64,000 nt of DNA. Origin: Haliclona indistincta. Taxonomy: Eukaryota > Porifera > Demospongiae > Haplosclerida > Chalinidae. The stretch is taken from the NCBI GenBank assembly GCA_964017065.1, contig OZ024787.1, positions 10,341,666-10,405,665 on the forward strand, written 5' to 3'. The notes beneath the pieces were generated by a model. It had not been told where the DNA came from. It worked only from the letters and a program-made list of their open reading frames with translations, and did not search any database. Of this stretch, positions 20,779 to 32,175 are shown one piece after another (the stretch's first letter is position 1; each line of letters begins with the position of its first letter). A program made the translations under genes and the position numbers.

Positions 20779-23700
20779 TTACATTATATTACAGCCTTTC
20801 ACATCAATTTTGTAGATTCTGAATCGCAGGCAATCGTCTTGAAGATATTCGGTGTTCGTAGAGCGATCGTAGCGTAAGGAAGAGTGCGATATAAACGTAT
20901 GAAATCCCCAAACCAGTCCCTTCTCTCCTTCACCTACTCGTACCATACGATTGGGTACTCGGACATTGATGGTTTTCAAAACAAATCTCCTGTTCTCGCG
21001 CCAGTTTAGTAGCATAATACTAATGTCACCAACAAACGGCCAGCGCAACCGATCATCATATTCACCTGCCATGATCTGGATAAACACTGAAACGTGTGTA
21101 TTTTTGCCATTACCAAAACCATTTGCATGTACAACAAGGCACATCTTGTAGCCACGTTGGTGAGTGTAAAACGGAGCACTGGTAAAGCAGTTGGAAAAAT
21201 GCTTACGCTTTGTAAACTCATTCACTGTGCACTCAAACACTGACTGGTAGACTTGGCGAGGATTTTGCCAAGTAGGAGTTTTCAGCAGAAGAGGGGTAGA
21301 ATAGACAGCTACTTGTTTTACTCGAAATCGCAGTGAATCATTTCGAAGATACTCAGTGTTGGTGGAGCGGTTGTAGCGTAAAGACGAATGCGATATGAAC
21401 TGAGAATATCCCCAACGTTTTCCAAGATCTCCTTCAGTAACTCGCACTAAACCACTAGATGCATCGATATCAAGTGTCTTCTCGTGGTGTCCTTTATTCT
21501 CAATCCAATTTAGAAGCATTAACTCAACAACCCCAGCAAATGGCCAATGTAATTGTTCATCATTATCACCTGACATGATATTGACAAACACTGAAACATC
21601 TTCAACATCACCTTCACCATTGGCAAATACTCTAAGGCACATTTTGTAGCCCTTGTAGTGAGAGTAAAAAGGAGGACTATAAAAGGTGTTATCGAACTGC
21701 TTGCGTTTCAAAAAGTTATTCAGTGTAAATTCACAAACTGACTGGTAGGCAATGCGCGGATCCTGCCAGGATGGAGTCAAGAGTGAACGAGGACTCAGGG
21801 GAGTGGAATAGACGGCTACTTCCTTCACTTGCAAACGCAGCGAGTCATTTAGAAGATACTCAGTGTTAGTGGACCGCAAAGATGAGTGCAATATGAACTT
21901 AGACTGTCCCCAAGATTTTCCATAATCTCCTTCAAGGACTCGCACTAAGCCACTGGATGCATTAATTGAAACTGAATTCTTGCAGTGTCTCTTGTCCTCT
22001 CGCCAATTTAGTAGTACAAATTCAATATCTCCAACAAATGGCCATTGCAAATGGTCATCATTATCACCTGCCATAAGCTGGGCATACACTGAGACATGTG
22101 TATCCTTGCCACTACCATCACCATTGGCATACACTTTAAGGCACATCTTGTAGCCATGTTGGTGTGTATAAAATGAAGGACCATAAAATGTGTTGTTAAA
22201 TTGCTTGCGCTTTGAAAATTCATTCAATGTAAATTCACACAATGACTGAGAAACACTGTGAGAATTTTGCCAAGAAGGGACCTTAAGTGGGAAAGGAGTG
22301 GAATATACAGCCACTTGTTCCACTCGTAGGCGCAGAGAATCATTGCAAAGGTATTCTGTATTGCTGGCTGGATCATAGGCGAGTGAGGAATGGGAGATGA
22401 ACTGCTGATATCCCCAACCCTTTCCTGTCACACCTTCCAGAATTCTAATAAATTCACTGGACGGATTAATTGGGAAAGTCTTTCTGAAGTGTCCCTTGTC
22501 TTCACGCAAGTTTAACAGCATAATATTGATGTCTCCAACAAATGGCCATTGCAACTGGCTATCATTATCACCCGCTATGAGGCGAACATACACCGTAACG
22601 TGAGTGCCCTTGCCACTACTATCACCATTGGCATACACTTCAATGCACATCTTGTAGCCTTGTTGGTGCGTATAAAACAAAGGACTGTAATATTTGCTGT
22701 TTAACTCCTTGCGTTTTGAGAATTCGTACAGTGTAAATTCACACACTGAATTTTGGCAGGAAGAACTTTTAAGCTGAATGGGGGTGGAGTAGACAGCTAC
22801 TTGCTTTATTCGAAAATGCAGAGAGTCACCGTGAAGATACTCTGTGTTAGTAGAACGGTTGTAGGATAGGCTGGAATGTGATACAAATTGAGGTAAGCCA
22901 AATGCCATCCCACATGTTCCTTCAGTAACTTTATCAAGACCACTGACTACACCAATTGACAAAGTCTTAATGTGATGCCCCTTGTCTCTCCTCCAGTTAA
23001 CCAATTCAACAACTATATCTCCAACAAACGGCCATTGCAATTGGTCATCATTATCACCTGCCAAAATTTGGACATAAACGGAAACGTGTGTACCTTTCCC
23101 GCTACCTTCTCCATTAGTATACACAGAAAGGCACAACTTATAGCCATGTTGATGAGTATTAAAAAAAGAACTGAAGAATCGATTTTTAAGCTGCTTGCGC
23201 TTCGAAAATTCAGTTAAAGTGAATTCACATATTGACTGGGAATGCTGCAAAAAAGGAGCAGGTACCACTAGAGGGCTGATGTGGGAGTGAATAGTAGCTG
23301 TATTAACTCTCAATCGTATCGAGTTGTTTTGGAGATACACCGTGTTAGTGGAGCGGTTGTAGGAGAGGAGCAAGTGATGGATGAATTGACTAGATCCTGG
23401 TGACATCTTGGTACCATTCTTAGCCACTCGATAATATTCACTGTTCATAGTCACAGTTCGTTCATGATTACCCTTGTCCTCCCTCCAGTTGAGAAGCTCA
23501 ATAGCGACATCCACTTCCAGAGGCCACGCCAGCTGATCATCGTGCTTCGCTTTTAAAAGACCTACAAAAACGGACATATGCGAGCCTTTTCCAAGATCTT
23601 TTCCATTAGGATACACAACTAGACACAGTTTGTAGCCATGTGGGTGCGTGTAGAAAGGTTGACTAACCCACTCGGTGTTAGCTTTTATTATCTTCAGGAA

Positions 23701-24171
23701 GTCATTAATACGAAACACAATCGGCAGTAACCTGAATTCAAGTTTGCTACAATAGGTTCTCGTGTGGCTCTCTATCGCAGAGCTAAGAACGCGCTTACCA
23801 CACCCAAGGGGGCAATCAATCAAAATGTAATCGCATCTCGTCGACGATCGCGAAGGATCTAAGTGCTCTTTTAAGTACATTAGGTCCCCCATCCACTGGC
23901 AGCCCTCCTCATGGTGTTCGCAGCGTACCTTAAGGCTGTTCACTTGGCGCTGAAAGTGCTTGTTTAGTCGCGCGTCCTTTGCGCCGTTTGGTTGGCGACA
24001 CTCAGGACATTGATCTTTACCGCTAGCCAGTAAGCGACCACGACACGTGTAACACAGATAATGGCCGCATTCGGTAAGGAACGGTTGTAACAGCGGCTCA
24101 ACGCAAATTGGACAGAGGTACTCGTTAGGTGGCTCACTGACAAACTTGTAATCATTAGCAACGGAGTCCAT
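20779..24171 (-). CDS. RING / TRAF-zinc-finger / six-MATH protein (copy A)
   Basis: One uninterrupted 1130-residue frame. A C3HC4 RING lies at residues 20-58 (Cys20, 23, 35, His37, Cys40, 43, 55, 58). A TRAF-type Cys/His zinc-finger region spans about 80-140. Six MATH domains follow at about 150-300, 317-465, 475-630, 640-785, 800-955 and 970-1130. Each has a recurring core such as HQHGYKMCL, a WPF strand and an NTEYL..DSLRLRV end. Domains 2-6 are closely alike, so they arose by internal duplication with a period near 480 bp. Human TRAFs carry one MATH domain and a coiled coil; no coiled coil is visible here. By family, it is a cytoplasmic E3 ligase or adaptor recruited to receptors. Domain 4 lacks three codons (RYN) present in copy C. 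Intronless structure could reflect an old retrocopy or intron loss. Confidence 0.92.
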   Translation of the reverse strand: MDSVANDYKFVSEPPNEYLCPICVEPLLQPFLTECGHYLCYTCRGRLLASGKDQCPECRQPNGAKDARLNKHFQRQVNSLKVRCEHHEEGCQWMGDLMYLKEHLDPSRSSTRCDYILIDCPLGCGKRVLSSAIESHTRTYCSKLEFRLLPIVFRINDFLKIIKANTEWVSQPFYTHPHGYKLCLVVYPNGKDLGKGSHMSVFVGLLKAKHDDQLAWPLEVDVAIELLNWREDKGNHERTVTMNSEYYRVAKNGTKMSPGSSQFIHHLLLSYNRSTNTVYLQNNSIRLRVNTATIHSHISPLVVPAPFLQHSQSICEFTLTEFSKRKQLKNRFFSSFFNTHQHGYKLCLSVYTNGEGSGKGTHVSVYVQILAGDNDDQLQWPFVGDIVVELVNWRRDKGHHIKTLSIGVVSGLDKVTEGTCGMAFGLPQFVSHSSLSYNRSTNTEYLHGDSLHFRIKQVAVYSTPIQLKSSSCQNSVCEFTLYEFSKRKELNSKYYSPLFYTHQQGYKMCIEVYANGDSSGKGTHVTVYVRLIAGDNDSQLQWPFVGDINIMLLNLREDKGHFRKTFPINPSSEFIRILEGVTGKGWGYQQFISHSSLAYDPASNTEYLCNDSLRLRVEQVAVYSTPFPLKVPSWQNSHSVSQSLCEFTLNEFSKRKQFNNTFYGPSFYTHQHGYKMCLKVYANGDGSGKDTHVSVYAQLMAGDNDDHLQWPFVGDIEFVLLNWREDKRHCKNSVSINASSGLVRVLEGDYGKSWGQSKFILHSSLRSTNTEYLLNDSLRLQVKEVAVYSTPLSPRSLLTPSWQDPRIAYQSVCEFTLNNFLKRKQFDNTFYSPPFYSHYKGYKMCLRVFANGEGDVEDVSVFVNIMSGDNDEQLHWPFAGVVELMLLNWIENKGHHEKTLDIDASSGLVRVTEGDLGKRWGYSQFISHSSLRYNRSTNTEYLRNDSLRFRVKQVAVYSTPLLLKTPTWQNPRQVYQSVFECTVNEFTKRKHFSNCFTSAPFYTHQRGYKMCLVVHANGFGNGKNTHVSVFIQIMAGEYDDRLRWPFVGDISIMLLNWRENRRFVLKTINVRVPNRMVRVGEGEKGLVWGFHTFISHSSLRYDRSTNTEYLQDDCLRFRIYKIDVKGCNIM

Positions 24172-24273
24172 GATAATAGTAGTAAAACTTGATCAACAGT
24201 CTTCCCTGCACCATATAGATTTTCTGCTCCTCCCTGTCTCTGCAAAGGCGGGTAGAGTCCTCGCTTGGCGATC

Positions 24274-24466
24274 GAGGCGCGCCTACCTACTAGATTTATA
24301 GATATACTGCAGTTTGCAAGTTGGCCCTTGTCAGGATAGTTGAATGTGCGGTTAGCCTGTGATAACAGCTTCGCACAATATTATCATCAGGTGTGGCTAC
24401 TAACCACACCTGATGACCATTGACTATGACAACCAACTTGTAGAGGCGCGCCTACCTAGTAGATTT
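24274..24466 (+). repeat. direct repeats and hairpin upstream of copy A
   Basis: GAGGCGCGCCTACCTA(C/G)TAGATTT is repeated at 24274 and 24443. Between them lies a hairpin, CATCAGGTGTGG with a 7-base loop and CCACACCTGATG. It lies just upstream of the MATH start and could include promoter sequence. It is duplicated at 52923-53115. Confidence 0.6.
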
Positions 24467-24635
24467 GGATTCACAACCGTTGCCATGGCAACCACGTGAT
24501 AACTATATGGACGAATATCGACAACTAAACCCTAAAAACCTTCTCCTAACTGCGCAAAGGGAGGACACAGTCCGATTATGTAATTGACGGTTGTAAAAGA
24601 GGATTCCGCATTTGTCAATTGCACGTTGTCGCAGC

Positions 24636-24760
24636 AAGCCGCTGATGTAGGGATACTTGGGATTTTTACATTTGCAAGCATTATTCCATCTTGTTCCTTA
24701 ACTTTTGCAAGCATCATCCCTACACTTTTTAGTTTTTTTTATTAAAACTTTTTTACTTTT
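24636..24760 (-). mobile_element. solo arm of the 12057-12642 MITE family
   Basis: CAAGCCGCTGATGTAGGGAT through the AT-rich terminus TTTTTTACTTTT matches the right arm of the MITE at 12483-12642, lacking a block near its end. No second arm of equal quality is seen, so this is a fragment. Confidence 0.75.
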
Positions 24761-24875
24761 AGATGGTGGCCGAATATAGGTGGTTTACAGGAGCGGTTAC
24801 TTTTTATCAAAAGTGTCGTTGTTTTTTTTGAGGCAGAAACTTATCAAGAAACTGAAGTTTGTATAAAGCTATCTT

Positions 24876-25440
24876 TATAGAGGTTGTGCGTGTGACGTCA
24901 CAAATCGAACGCACGTGATGCACTCCGTGGCGATTTTGAGTGTCAACTGCAAGAAACAACGCGCTCTGCTCTCGTTTGTAAGCTGCACCGCTCAGTAAAA
25001 GTGGACTAGCAGTCTTGCTTAGTACCAGGGCTACACAGAAGACGAAACAAAGAAGTGCGGCAGAGCAAGAATAGCGACTTTATTTAAACAGACCTTTCAG
25101 TCGCCAGGCTTCGCTCGTACAGTACGTACGAGTCCTTGTAGTCTATACCACGTCAAAGCAGTGTTGTTAGAACGGCTTCAACCATCTGGATACCGTACCT
25201 CGAACCGGGAGGAAAGTGCTGCCGACGGTTCCACGAGAGAGCCCTTGCTTGGTGCATAGAGCTTGTAGTATTCTTGTATTCCACCTAGCAGTGCTTGTTT
25301 GCACCATAGCGTGACTGTACAGCTTTATCTAGCTATCAAGAATGCTAAAGTACTTCTTGTCTGACACTCAAAATGGCGTCGTAGCAACGGTTACTAACAC
25401 GAAAAATGTGCGTCAAAGTTGTATGTGCGCAACCTCTATA
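24876..25440. mobile_element. MITE with TATAGAGGTTG ends
   Basis: Starts TATAGAGGTTGTGCG and ends with its imperfect inverse (CGCAACCTCTATA). A TA at each outer edge would fit a Tc1/mariner-type TA duplication. The body is about 560 bp, with no transposase. Copy 2 is at 53525-54089. Confidence 0.65.
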
Positions 25441-25495
25441 GACAAGTGTGAATTTATAGATGACAAGTAATAAAAACATTTTAACCAAGATGCAA

Positions 25496-25719
25496 GAGAT
25501 TTAGGGTTGGTACATTTGTCGAAAAAGAATGGAAACAAGATTTTGAAATGAAAAGGATTGTAACAATAGCAGTGTATGTAATGCTACCTCCCTATTAAAT
25601 TAACCACAACTATCGAAAGCAGTTAATTTAGCATTACGTACACTGCTATTGTTACAATCCTTTTCATTTCAAAATCTTGTTTCCATTCTTTTTCGACAAA
25701 TGTACCAACCCTAAATCTC
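25496..25719. repeat. 91-bp inverted repeat (long hairpin)
   Basis: The arms 25496-25586 and 25629-25719 are each 91 bases and complementary with only about one mismatch, around a 42-base loop. The outer bases are GAGATTTAGGGTTGG. Transcription in either direction would give a long double-stranded stem. It is duplicated at 54145-54368. Confidence 0.9.
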
Positions 25720-26291
25720 GGCCATCGGTAAAACCCGGAAACCCGGAATCAAATTTTGTGTGACATTACAGAAAAATTGACTGTGAAACTCGCTCCGACT
25801 CGTACTCGTCCAGAACGCTTGCTCCACGCACGGTGCTTGCATGTAGTACTAGTGCGCAAGCATACTCAGCTTCGTCTCGGTACTATAGCATGGCTGAAGA
25901 CAGCAGCAACAACAGTCTGTGGATGCCTGCTCACTCAGGCTCATCGCACTCGAGCGGCTAACCTCGCCCGCCTGGTGATTCCACGCTTGACTTACAACTC
26001 CAAGTTACTACATAGTGAGCAACATGCATGAAAAAGTCAGCTAGACAGCTGGCTAATCGTTTGCTGGCGTTGCTGGGCTCAGTATTGTACGTGCTGTAAT
26101 CCGACTCGTGGTGAGCCTGAGCGAGCAAACCGCCACAGCGTCATATGCTTCAGCAGCATAGTACTATAGGAGCCTTGTGTCACCGTCTCACGTCTAGCTA
26201 GCCTCCAGCTGCTAGCATATCAGTGTATCGCCGTGAGCGAAACATGACACGTACGACATCGATCGCGCTGTGCGAGCATGGACAATTACCG

Positions 26292-27657
26292 TAGGTGGAC
26301 TGACGCAATTAGTTTACGGAGAATTATACGGAAGTTGCGCTGACATCCTCGTAACGGGCTAATGACGAGCGCCTAAGAAGACGCGTACTGCGTGTACTAA
26401 AGCAGCGACGCCACTCTTCTACGTTTTATCAGACGAATGAAAAGTATTCTATGGAGACCTAACATGTTATGTCTGTGTGTAAACAGGCAGTTTACTACCC
26501 AAGTGTACATTTGCACTCGCAGAGCAAGTAAAATGCACTCGAACAACGCGATATGCTAAACTTGTGCAGGCTAATCTCTGAAAGAGTAAACTCCTTAGCC
26601 TTAGATTTCCATTACTGATTTGCTTCATTGATACGTCCATTGGGTCTAACAAGAATTATAATCAGTAGTTGTTCGAATCAATAGTTACAGACTCATTCCA
26701 ACATGAAATATTTCGTTTTAGTACCTGAACCTGTGCAGGGTAATCTCTGAAACAGTAAACTCCTTAGCCTTAGATTTCTATTACTGATTTGCTTCATTGA
26801 TACGTCCATTGGGTCTAACAAGAATTAAAATCAGTAGTTGTTCGAATCAATAGTTACAGTACTCATTCCAACATGAAATATTTCATTTTAGTGCCTGAAC
26901 TTGTGCGGGGTAATCTCAGTAGCCACTTAGTTACGCACTAAACAATTTTTACCATGCTCACTGCAACTGGTGTGGCTACTGGGTGACTGGGTCCACTAAT
27001 AGTCATCATAAAAACTTAATTAAAATCCACACAACAGTAACTTTCTGTTAGCTACTATTACTAGCCACACATAGTGAATGGACCAGCATCTCTCACTCTA
27101 TGTAATTTATACAAGTCAGTGAGCATATAGGACTCAACTTTTACACATAAACATTTAAAATACAGTATAGAGCTTGTTCTTTGGCTGGTGTCTGACTCCC
27201 ACTGGCTGACTAGGATTCGTTTTACACTCTTAGACGACATCAACTCAACTTCTGATACTGTCCGCACACTAACACATGCCTTGTTACTGTCAACTTAAAG
27301 TTTGAGAGTCACCACTGCAGGCACTGCTGCATAACTCGTGTAGCTAGACGTCAGTGGCGGTACCGGCTGTCTGTTGAAGCGGTAAGTCGACTCTTGCAGC
27401 TGCCACCGTCGGTTCCTGCTCACCGAGTAGTTCTCATAATGATAGTAGATTATAGGCCTAGCCAGATTTTCACATAAAGCGTCTTCTTTCTCAAGAGAAT
27501 GGCTATTTCTGACGGCATATTCACAGTGATTCAGCTGTATCCAGTAGGCGCCATTTTACGGGTTTCCGTACATTTCTCCGTTATACCCGTTAGTAGGCCA
27601 TTACGCGGATAGGTTTTCAAATTTCTCCGTAATCTAATTGCGTTTCCAGTCCACCTA
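26292..27657. mobile_element. TIR element with TAGGTGGACT ends
   Basis: The left end is TAGGTGGACTGACGCAATTAG and the right end is the inverse of TAGGTGGACTGGAAACGC followed by AATTAGATTACGGAG, so the terminal repeats are about 35-45 bp with small gaps. The body is 1.37 kb without a transposase ORF. A flanking TA is possible. It contains the 169-bp tandem repeat below. Confidence 0.7.
26558..26915 (+). repeat. 169-bp tandem repeat (2 units plus a partial)
   Basis: TAATCTCTGAAA(G/C)AGTAAAC recurs at 26572 and 26741, and a partial third start (TGTGCGGGGTAATCTC) is near 26903. Units are about 95% alike. The partner in copy 2 is at about 55557-55915. Confidence 0.85.
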
Positions 27658-27662
27658 AGGTA

Positions 27663-28620
27663 TTATATTTATTGTCCATTTTTTTTTTTTTTTTTTAGCA
27701 TACATACATAGAATATATAAATAAATAATGTGAATATAATACAAGTATAATGCATAATAGAACCCAGGGAAATGAAAATACAAATAATATATAATAATAC
27801 TAAAATAGATAGTAATAGTCACTACATGAACTTGAATTAGTTAGAGAGTTTTGCCTCAGCAACTATAAGATCTGCAGAGAGATCATGCTGAGGAGAATGA
27901 TAGGAAGACCGGGAGCCACGGAGACAAGTGATAGCTGATCTTAACAGCGAAAATGAGATTTTGTTTCTTAACCACTTGCGAATAGTGGCATATTCAACTT
28001 CTCTTTTTGACGCAATGAGGGAGGCAAGCCGTTTGTAGGTGACATCTGCTGCATTGCCCAGACCTCCAGTGGTGGAAAAGACCAGTGGCGTGAAGGAACC
28101 ATGCTCAACTTGAGTCACTCGTTGCTCATAGTGACGTCTCTTGAGTTTTTCCTGTCTTGAGTAAGCTGATGCAAGGGTGAGGTGGCGATATGAGCAAGCG
28201 TTTGGGTTGAAAACCCTCACATCAAAAGATGCTTGCTGATGCTTGTCACCCCAGCTCTGATGTCAAGCCTGGCACCATCTTCTTTATTCGAAGTGGAGTA
28301 CCGGAGAGATTCTCCAGACAGGGGCTGCAGGTTGGGCTCAATACATACATCATGACAGACTTCTGTCATTGCATTGGCAGTAAGGTCTCTAAGCTCATTG
28401 TGGCGTATGGATGGGAAACCACCTGTTGGGCAACACAGAGCATGGTCGACGGAAAAAGGCTTGCCGCAGACACAGTTTGTAGGAAGATTGGAAAGTGGCC
28501 AGTTATAGCGAAGTGAGAGGGCATCTCTAAACGCTCTTTTGTGTAGGGCAAAGCCATGCTGCTCAATTGGGAGTGCGGTTAGCCAAGATGAGGCACCCCG
28601 TAACCCCGTTCTCACTTGCT
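27663..28620 (-). pseudogene. 5'-truncated non-LTR-type retroelement C-terminus (copy 1)
   Basis: The minus strand ends in a poly(A) tract (18 T on the plus strand, 27679-27696), as expected for target-primed insertion. The coding part (28615-27837) is the same 262-residue region that is intact at 57210-57998, but a 10-bp deletion near 28250 breaks the frame. It carries a Cys/His knuckle (CVCGKPFSVDHALCC), then GARLDIRA and FDVRVFNP, which look like a nuclease core, then STTGGLG and a basic end. Domains of this shape follow reverse transcriptases in elements with restriction-like endonucleases. The exact clade is uncertain. Confidence 0.65.
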
Positions 28621-30470
28621 AGGGTGACTGCGCGACAGATGTTATTATCAAGCCTGAGGATCGAGTGTCGATTTGCGCGAACTATATAGACAGTGCGGCC
28701 TTGTGTGACCGTCTCACGCCTAGCAGCTAGCTATGGAACGCCAAATGCGACAAAAGTAGCAGCAACCGCTAGTAATAATCAAAATCAATTTTGCTTGCGA
28801 TAATCGATTCGCAAATCGATTTGCTAATCGATTATTGTCATTTTGTGCGCCAAATTCAAAATTGTAGGCGTGGTCGACGGCTATAGGGCGTGTCTGTAGA
28901 GGCGCGGTCAAGTAAAATGGCTACCTCAGTCAGTGCAGTGTTGCTACTTGATCAAGGCTACTAGACTATCGAGATGGATAGAGATAAGCCTACCTGACTA
29001 GATGATATGGAGAGCACAATGTTTGTATCTGTTTCTCTGGCTATGACAGCGAGCTGACACTACTCAGAGCCTGACTGATGTGAGTAATAGCGCGTTTTCA
29101 ACAGTTGTATTGTCAGGCTAGCTACGTGCGCATTGCACTGACTGTCGGGTTAGTATCATAACTTGTGTTTGTACATATTATACTGTCTGGTCATGTTGCG
29201 CTGTGTGGGCAGTATAGATCCAATTCAGAGTACTTTTGTGTCTTTATATGTACATGTAGTGAAAAAACTGCCAATCTTTCTTCCTTGCAAATTCTCCTTC
29301 CTTTTGTATAGCTTGAAAAAAGTATTATGATGCACCAATTGAATCTCCGTGCTTTCCACTCACGTTGTGGACTTGTGGGCATGGTCTATACACTAGTGAT
29401 CGATCAGGTGCTGCAAGTATGTGTGTGCTGCAAGTACGTCTCTGTTAGCTGCCTCTGTTAGATGATAGGCTCGTGATATAGCATGCATTCAGCATTATAA
29501 CTAGCTGTCAGTGCCTGTACGTGTCTCTGTGTGATAGTATTAACCTGTGGCTCTGTCAGTTACATGTAAGCAGACCTATGGGTAGCTTAAAATTATGTCT
29601 CAGATCTGTTTATCAGCCGGAACACACATATTTCTCTCACACCTATTCCACACAATCTCTTACATTACCTCAGTTGTGCTAACATGTCAATCATTCACTG
29701 ATACAATGCATGGGTTGCTATGGTGATGACGGCAATCTCAAATAATATTTCTATGCACTTTGTCTCGTGTTTTGTGTCACTCTAATCCGTATCACTTGTC
29801 TAGTAACTTATTGACTCTACCACCATAGATGATACTATGTAACCAGTGTTAGAAACAGTCATACTCTTCCAGTGTATTATGTGACGTCATGTTTTGCTGG
29901 ATAGAGCTGTTCTCAGCACGATTATCAGCTAGTGTGTTTACTAAGTTGTAACCGGTTTACATAGTATTGCTAAGTGTTTTATTGTGCTCAGTGATTACTA
30001 CTCCCGTCACACACTGTACATGCTTGTGTCTGTCTCTAAGTAATGTTGATGTTTATTCTAAAGAGTTGATAATGTGTTGTAGTTGGTCGCTTGATTTGGA
30101 AGCGCTTCTTCACTGTATGCCATAGTACTATAATTGTTGTGTTATTAGTTGCCATCATTATAGTGACAGTATGAGGTGAATAAATTATTTTTCTCTCTTC
30201 ATAACACAGGAGCTGTCATCAGATGAACGTGTATTATGCTGACAAGTGTCAAGAACTGAAGACACACATACATGTACTATGTGACAATGATTTTATTATC
30301 ATTAATAATTATTTGTTCATCTGTTGAATGATTGTGTTTCAGTCATAATGATGATTATAAAAGTATGTACTCAAAGTACTCAAGCCATGGCATGGTACTA
30401 TCATTATTGTAACTAGCTTGTAGCATGCAGGTCAGTGAGATTGCTAGACCACTGCAGTGATGACACATGC
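28621..30470. other. intergenic, no gene seen
   Basis: 1.85 kb without a convincing ORF. It holds small palindromes (for example GATAATCGATTCGCAAATCG at about 28799). An almost identical copy lies at 58004-59853. Confidence 0.5.
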
Positions 30471-32175
30471 ATCATGCGACGAAAGGTTCTGATCCTTTTG
30501 ATGTCCGAAACTATCGTCCAATTTCACTTCTTTGCATTTTATCAAAACTTCTGGAAACTATGATAAAATCATTGATTTTGTTATTCCACAAGTTTCTTCA
30601 CAACAATTTGGTTTCTTAAGGAAAAGGTCATGTGTAAACCAGCTCCTATCCTTCTACTCCGAAATTTTCTCCTCTGTTGACCGCAAAATTCCCTGTGACG
30701 TCATATTTTTAGACTTTCAAAAAGCATTTGACTCTATACCACATCCTGAACTACTTTTCAAACTGTGGGCTCATGGAATAACTGGTCAGTTATGGAATTG
30801 GTTTCAGTCTTACCTTTCAAACCGTACTCACTTTGTTTATGTTGAAGGTTCCTCATCTTCTGTCCTTCCTGTTAAATCAGGCGTTCCACAAGGCAGTGTC
30901 TTAGGTCCTTTATTATTTCTTCTCTATGTAAATGATATCCCTAATATAAACCATAATGATATTCATACCCCATACATTTTGATTTAGACATCAGGTTGTA
31001 TATTTCGTATATACACCTGCTGACAGGTGTATATACAGCTGACAGGTGTATATACGTATATATACACCTCTGGACAAGAATATGAGTGAACATCAAGTTG
31101 CAAATTGTTTTTTTTCTGCTTTAAGAGGCACGAAGCACCGGACTTACTAAAGGACCGATATGCAGTGCCACGGTGGTCTATAGCTCTCGTCTAGTCGTCT
31201 GCAGTACGACGTAGAAGCACACGCTGACCTGGCAACGCTCAGTCGGTTCCTACGTCTAGACAATCACCACAAACGGTTCCTACGTCTAGACAATCACCAC
31301 AAACCTTAGATCGTTCCTCTCAGTACTAGCACACCTCGAGCAAGACAACTGAAATCGACATTCGCGTCTTCGAGCAAGCCTTACACTAGCGATAGGCGGC
31401 TTCAACAAAACTAAGGCATCTAAACTAAAACTACTGCTACCTGAAACGCTAACTAAAGGAGTACAACGCCTGTAGACACCTCAGCAGAGAGATGGAAGCG
31501 GATCCCTAGCTGCTCCAAATCGCCACCATTTTTCATGCTGAGCATGTGCTGACCTACTGCGCATGCTCAGTAAATAAAAAAAAATGGCGGACGACTAGTA
31601 GCGCATGAATCTCAGTACGAATTATATCTCATATAGCATGATTCATCGGCCTATATACTGTATATAAACCTGCAAGTCGGCCAATTTGGAAACATATCGC
31701 CCTCGGGCCTGCGGCCCTCGGGCGATATCTTTCCAATTGGCCTCCTTGCAGGTTTATATAATGTATATAGACCTCTGAATCATGCTATATCATATACATA
31801 ATCTCTTATAGCACATCTTACCTGTTTGCTGATGACACCAAGTTTATGGAAGTAATTGACCGATGTTCAAAGACCACCCACATCCAACAAGACCTTGATA
31901 CACTTCACTCATGGTGTTCAAAATGGAAACTCTCTCTAAACAGTAAGAAATGTGCAGCAATATACGCTTCTCTCTTAACCATCATCAACATATACTGTCA
32001 ATGGTCAAACAATTCAACTAGTTCATAGTCACAAAGATCTTGGTGTTACAACAACTAGTAGCCTATCTTGGTCAGAACACATTGGCAATATATGTGCATC
32101 AGCCTACAGGTCATTACACTTGATTCGTAGAACCATCTCTTATTTAACCCCAAGGTCAAAGGTCACGAAAGTTGC
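30471..32175 (+). pseudogene. broken non-LTR reverse transcriptase (copy 1)
   Basis: This is a reverse-transcriptase core without the N-terminal endonuclease part. It shows NYRPISLL-type start, QFGFLRKRSCVNQL, FLDFQKAFDSIPH, SGVPQGSVLGPLLF and, after an insertion, YLFADDTKF (catalytic Asp pair). Compared with copy 2, a 7-bp deletion near 30560 shifts the frame, and an 852-bp insertion at 30949-31800 separates LYVNDIPNI from FADD. A further frameshift near 32005 precedes HKDLGV. The type resembles Jockey/CR1/L2-like elements. It is not functional. Confidence 0.85.
30949..31800. mobile_element. 852-bp insertion inside the reverse transcriptase
   Basis: Absent from the otherwise matching copy 2 (60333-60340). 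The right part, about 31628-31795, is a large hairpin (CATATAGCATGATTCAT ... ATGCTATAT) with an inner palindrome around CCCTCGGGCCTGCGGCCCTCGGG. The left part has repeats of ACAGGTGTATATAC. The flanks share only ATA, so the target duplication is 2-3 bp or absent. Confidence 0.75.

Noticed and set aside
25756..26031. 91-aa ORF present in both module copies (also 54405-54680)
   Set aside because: Conservation is explained by the near-identical duplication; no recognisable domain or splice context.
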